Below, piece after piece: positions 60,830 through 64,000 of a DNA stretch of 64,000 bases. The DNA comes from Maritimibacter alkaliphilus HTCC2654. GTDB taxonomy: Bacteria > Pseudomonadota > Alphaproteobacteria > Rhodobacterales > Rhodobacteraceae. The stretch covers positions 1,728,231 to 1,792,230 of the forward strand of contig NZ_CH902578.1 in the NCBI RefSeq assembly GCF_000152805.1. Reading direction: 5' to 3'. The position numbers were made by a program, and so were the translations under genes. Position 1 is the stretch's first letter; each line of letters starts with the position of its first letter. Under the pieces are notes generated by a model that was not told the DNA's origin, made no database searches, and saw only the letters and a list, made by a program, of their open reading frames with translations.

Positions 60830-62137
60830 ATGACCAGTGAGGCTCTCAAGCATGGTCTTCGCAAAAACGCCGGCCAGGTCGCCCACCAGCTCATCCAGGT
60901 GATGCTGGTCGGCTTTGCCATCGGGATGACCCGAACGGTAGTTCCCGCCATGGCCGAATCCGAGTTTGGGCTTGAGCGCGGTTCGTTCTTGTTGCTGGCC
61001 TCCTTCGTCGTGGCCTTCGGGGCGGTGAAGGCCGTGATGAACTTTGTCGCTGGTCGCTGGTCGGAACGCATCGGTCGCAAGCGCGTGCTGTTCTGGGGCT
61101 GGGTCGTGGCGCTGCCGATCCCGGCGATCATCTGGGCGGCACCCGATTGGAGCTGGATCGTGGGGGCCACCGTGTTGCTTGGTGTGAACCAAGGTCTGTG
61201 CTGGTCGATGACCCAGACAGCGAAGCTGGACATGACGCGCGCAGACGAGCGCGGGCTGACGATGGGGCTCAACGAATTCTCCGGCTATGCCGGTGTTGCC
61301 CTTGCCGGCATCCTCACCGCCTACGCCGCCGAGTGGTTCGGCGCGCGCACGGGGCTTCTTGTCTTCGGTTTCGCGGTGATACTGGTCGCGCTTGCTCTGA
61401 CGGTGGTCTGGGTGAAGGATACCCTACCTTGGGCGAAGGCCGAGAGCGCCGCCCATAAGGCCGCGCTGCAGAAGAACCCGCCACGCTATCCCCCGGGCGT
61501 CCCGGCACATCCAACGACGAGCGAAGTGTTCGCTTTGATGAGTTGGCGTGACAAGAGGCTCTTCGCGATCAGCCAAGCGGGCCTGGTCGAGAAATTTGTA
61601 GACGCGCTCGTCTGGGTCCTTTTCCCTGCCTTTCTTTCAACGCAAGGCTCCGGCCTGACCGAAATCGGCTGGATCGTCGGCGTCTATGGCTTCGTCTGGG
61701 GGGGCTCGCAGCTCTTGACAGGGCGGCTGTCGGACCATGTGGGCCGGTTATGGCCCAACGTGCTCGGCATGTGGATCAGCGGCGCCGGCGTGGCGATGGT
61801 CGTGTTGGGCACCGGTGCGTATTGGTGGTCCATTTCTGCCGGCGTGGCAGGTTTCGGAATGGCGCTCCTGTATCCGAACCTTTCGGCGGCCGTGGCCGAT
61901 ATCACCCCGCCCATCTGGCGCGGCTCTGCCATCGGGATCTACCGGTTCTGGCGTGACCTTGGCTACGCCATCGGCGCGCTCGGGCTCGGCCTTGCGGCCA
62001 GCCTCGCCGGGGCACCGGAAGCTGCGTTCTGGTTCGTAGCAATCTCGATGTTCATATCCGGTGCCTTGCTGTTGTGGCTCTCGGAAGAAACGCATCCGCG
62101 CTTGAATCCTGCCATTCCAGAGAATTCCGATTGCTGA
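60830..62137 (+). CDS. MFS transporter
   Basis: 435 residues and about twelve membrane helices. The motif A region GRWSERIGRKRVLFWG follows helix 2, and a mirrored GRLSDHVGRLWPN follows helix 8. A hydrophilic loop of about 50 residues lies between helices 6 and 7. Substrate unknown; the nearby copper-type genes give no firm hint. AAAGGACC precedes the ATG. Confidence 0.9.
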   Translation: MTSEALKHGLRKNAGQVAHQLIQVMLVGFAIGMTRTVVPAMAESEFGLERGSFLLLASFVVAFGAVKAVMNFVAGRWSERIGRKRVLFWGWVVALPIPAIIWAAPDWSWIVGATVLLGVNQGLCWSMTQTAKLDMTRADERGLTMGLNEFSGYAGVALAGILTAYAAEWFGARTGLLVFGFAVILVALALTVVWVKDTLPWAKAESAAHKAALQKNPPRYPPGVPAHPTTSEVFALMSWRDKRLFAISQAGLVEKFVDALVWVLFPAFLSTQGSGLTEIGWIVGVYGFVWGGSQLLTGRLSDHVGRLWPNVLGMWISGAGVAMVVLGTGAYWWSISAGVAGFGMALLYPNLSAAVADITPPIWRGSAIGIYRFWRDLGYAIGALGLGLAASLAGAPEAAFWFVAISMFISGALLLWLSEETHPRLNPAIPENSDC

Positions 62138-62387
62138 ATTCCTTGCCCGCCGTCTAGGCCTCATGGTCATTTTGCTTCTCGCGGTCTCGGTCAGGGGCTT
62201 TTGCCCAAGTGGATGTGCGCTGCTTCGACGATCTGTCAGACACAGAGAGACCAGCCGCGGCGCTGAATTGGCTCGCCAACCAAACCAGAACCTTCATTAA
62301 CGTCTTACGCACTACCATCCGGTCCGCCGACACTGACAGCGAAGATGCTGACAAATTACGATCGCAGTCGGTCTTGCAACGGGAGCT

Positions 62388-62642
62388 TTGCTCAATGCCG
62401 TCGCAAAAGCTCTGCTTGAAATCCGACCGATGCCTCTACCGGCTTTTCAAAGGTCCGTTTTCGCCAAATCCGTTCATGCTTCGGGAAGTGATATCGTCGA
62501 GTGTGATGAGATCTGGGTGCACTCGCAGATAGAGCAAGACTGGCTGCACTTCCTGCGTGATGTCGGGAATGGTAAGAACGTTACCATCACACTACGCCAG
62601 GTCCAGCTGCTGATGCGCGTAGGCGCAACGAAAACGGCCTAG
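62388..62642 (+). CDS. Small protein sharing a domain with the 48-aa CRISPR-island protein
   Basis: An 84-codon frame whose last 40 residues (QDWLHFLRDVGNGKNVTITLRQVQLL core) match the protein at 27878-28024. The first half shows no match and the real start may be nearer 62500. It has no XRE gene before it, so it may be a remnant. The 250 bases upstream (62138-62387) hold no recognisable gene. Confidence 0.45.
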   Translation: MLNAVAKALLEIRPMPLPAFQRSVFAKSVHASGSDIVECDEIWVHSQIEQDWLHFLRDVGNGKNVTITLRQVQLLMRVGATKTA

Positions 62643-62697
62643 AACCGGGCGTCTGCCTCTAGCTTGCACGGTCGGGCCCGTCCTCATACAATAATCC

Positions 62698-63066
62698 ATG
62701 AGGCAAAAACTCCCTGCGTCGTCACAACAGGCACGAATGTCGCTCGCCAAGGCCCTTATTCTTTCAATCATCCTAGCGTTCATTGGAATGTTCGAGGTGA
62801 CGATGAACGTCGGTTCACACCATGATCCGGGCGTCGAGATTTCGCAAACCCATTGCGAATCCTGCCCTGAGGCCACTGAAATGGACACGTCCCGCGCACA
62901 CGCGGGCGCTTGTTCGAGCGGAGCCAGCTGCATGCTCAATGCGGTCGAGGCCGCACAGCAGCCCATCGTATTTGTGCAGATGACGAGCGATTGGATGACC
63001 CCTGCCCCAAGCTCGACATTCGCGTCGACTCAACCCCAACTCGATCTGCCGCCTCCGCGCGCTTGA
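62698..63066 (+). CDS. Small membrane-anchored Cys/His protein of a copper-type cluster
   Basis: 122 residues (ATG 62698, or the Met at residue 14). One N-terminal membrane helix (about 17-36) is followed by a soluble part with SHHDPG, THCESCPEA, HAGACSSGASCM, which offers Cys, His and Met ligands. It precedes a cytochrome c and a multicopper oxidase, which suggests periplasmic copper handling. No named family. Confidence 0.55.
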   Translation: MRQKLPASSQQARMSLAKALILSIILAFIGMFEVTMNVGSHHDPGVEISQTHCESCPEATEMDTSRAHAGACSSGASCMLNAVEAAQQPIVFVQMTSDWMTPAPSSTFASTQPQLDLPPPRA

Positions 63067-63149
63067 GACTGTTCCCTATGTCATCCATCGGGGCGACCCG
63101 ATGATCCCGACCCGTGCAGTTGCGCGCGAACAGTTCGATCGAGAGTCAC

Positions 63150-63596
63150 ATGAACAAACCCCTGCTACTGGCCGTTCTGGCCGCCGCCGTCCTTGGCGGT
63201 ATCTACGTCGTCACCCGTCCCGGCACATCTGCCCAGGACACAACCACCAGTGCGGTCGCCGAACCTGCGGAAGGCGACCCCATCGTCACCGTCACCCTTC
63301 CGCAAACGCTCTCTGACCAAGCCCAGATGGGCGAGCGCGGCTTCAACGCGGTCTGCGCCGATTGCCACGGCGAAAACGCGCAGGGCAAGATGGGGTTCGG
63401 TCCGCCGCTGGTGCACAAGATCTATGAGCCGTCCCATCATGCCGATATGGCGTTCCAACTGGCGGTCCAGAACGGCGTCACGGCGCACCACTGGAAGTTC
63501 GGCAACATGCCTCCGCAAGAGGGGCTGACAGGTGCGGATGTGCAGGCGATCACGGCCTACGTCCGTGAACTGCAACGTGCGAACGGGATCGAATGA
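63150..63596 (+). CDS. Class I cytochrome c, copper-oxidase cluster
   Basis: 148 residues from the ATG at 63150; the earlier in-frame start lacks support. An N-terminal signal anchor precedes the haem site CADCH and an axial Met in GNMPPQEGL. Such small cytochromes often stand before periplasmic multicopper oxidases in copper-resistance islands. Its stop overlaps the oxidase start (ATGATGG). Confidence 0.85.
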   Translation: MNKPLLLAVLAAAVLGGIYVVTRPGTSAQDTTTSAVAEPAEGDPIVTVTLPQTLSDQAQMGERGFNAVCADCHGENAQGKMGFGPPLVHKIYEPSHHADMAFQLAVQNGVTAHHWKFGNMPPQEGLTGADVQAITAYVRELQRANGIE

Positions 63597-64000
63597 TGGG
63601 GCGCCTCAATCTCACCCGTCGCGGTTTCTGTGCCGGGGGCGTGGCGGCGTTCAGCGTCCGCCCGACATGGGCCGCCACGCCCGATGACCTGACAGCGCGC
63701 AAAGCCCGCGTCCAGCTTGCCCCGGACGGCTACCCGATGACCGAGGTGTGGTCGTATGACGGCACGCTCCCGGGCCGAACGATCCGCGTCGGACAGGGCG
63801 AACGGGTCACCCGCCGTCTGGTCAACGACCTCGACGTGCCGACCTCGATCCACTGGCACGGCATCCGCATCGACAACGCGATGGACGGCGTGGCTGGCCT
63901 GACGCAGGACGCGGTGCCGCCCGGCCACACCTTCGACTATGACTTCGTGGCGCCGGATGCCGGGACCTACTGGTATCACGCCCACACCAATTCGATGGAG
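63593..64000 (+). CDS. Multicopper oxidase (5' part)
   Basis: 136 codons are visible; the gene runs past the window end. The N-terminus NLTRRGFCAGGVAAF is a twin-arginine signal, as in CopA/CueO-like periplasmic oxidases. Copper-ligand motifs of the first cupredoxin domain are present: HWHGIR and YWYHAHT. It would oxidise Cu(I) or phenolic substrates with oxygen. The start is ATG 63593 or the adjacent ATG 63596. Confidence 0.93.
   Translation, partial: MMGRLNLTRRGFCAGGVAAFSVRPTWAATPDDLTARKARVQLAPDGYPMTEVWSYDGTLPGRTIRVGQGERVTRRLVNDLDVPTSIHWHGIRIDNAMDGVAGLTQDAVPPGHTFDYDFVAPDAGTYWYHAHTNSME

Noticed and set aside
62209-62532. A 107-codon plus-strand frame after the MFS gene
   Set aside because: No ribosome site, no recognisable domain, and it overlaps out of phase the frame that carries the conserved 48-aa core.

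Overview
The window is high-GC DNA from an alphaproteobacterium, most likely a marine Rhodobacteraceae (Roseobacter-group) member. That placement is an inference from gene content: a PQQ dehydrogenase with ABC partners, a TAXI-type TRAP transporter, a rhizobial-type rhamnose locus, a type II-C Cas9 and strong GGAGG-type ribosome sites. No rRNA or housekeeping marker is present to confirm it.

Layout. 1-19.4 kb looks like ordinary chromosome: the end of an ABC importer operon plus a PQQ-system-type ATPase; a minus-strand operon with a thermonuclease-like protein, a MotA/ExbB-like channel and a membrane-anchored DUF2135-like protein; a pentapeptide-repeat protein; a PQQ alcohol dehydrogenase with a cytochrome c; and a second NitT/TauT-type ABC operon enclosing a DUF1800/DUF1501 pair. 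A tRNA-Ser(GCU) at 19.37 kb is followed at once by a tyrosine recombinase, so 19.6-28 kb is probably an integrated island. Its cargo is a complete-looking type II-C CRISPR locus: tracrRNA on the minus strand, cas9, cas1, cas2 and ten spacers, then an XRE regulator. cas2 has an in-frame amber codon, so new-spacer acquisition may be lost while interference parts look intact.

28-32.8 kb holds two tandem regulators that fuse an acetoacetate-decarboxylase-like domain to a LuxR helix-turn-helix, a small secreted protein, a TRIC channel and a decayed gene. From 32.85 to 59 kb three cargo modules follow: (i) sulfatase, fused TRAP permease, TAXI binding protein and LysR regulator; (ii) a full L-rhamnose locus in two divergent operons around a 15-bp inverted-repeat operator; (iii) a serine recombinase and a siderophore/haem-type ABC importer. 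The same short element, always in + orientation, sits at 32.85, 39.74, 52.21 and 58.87 kb and bounds each module. The last two copies are each followed by a duplicated iteron-like stretch of GGGTTTACAT motifs. A 170-aa protein with HUH and YxxK replication-initiator motifs follows the second iteron block.

60-64 kb has a broken PD-(D/E)XK nuclease, an MFS transporter and the start of a copper-type cluster (small Cys/His protein, cytochrome c, multicopper oxidase cut by the window end).

How the genes work together: rhamnose enters through RhaSTPQ, is handled by RhaM and RhaI, phosphorylated by RhaK and split by RhaD; the lactate branch can be finished by the LldD-type oxidase placed between rhaD and rhaI. 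The CRISPR system pairs its minus-strand tracrRNA with a minus-strand array. All functional statements are from sequence reading and family knowledge; no database search was run.
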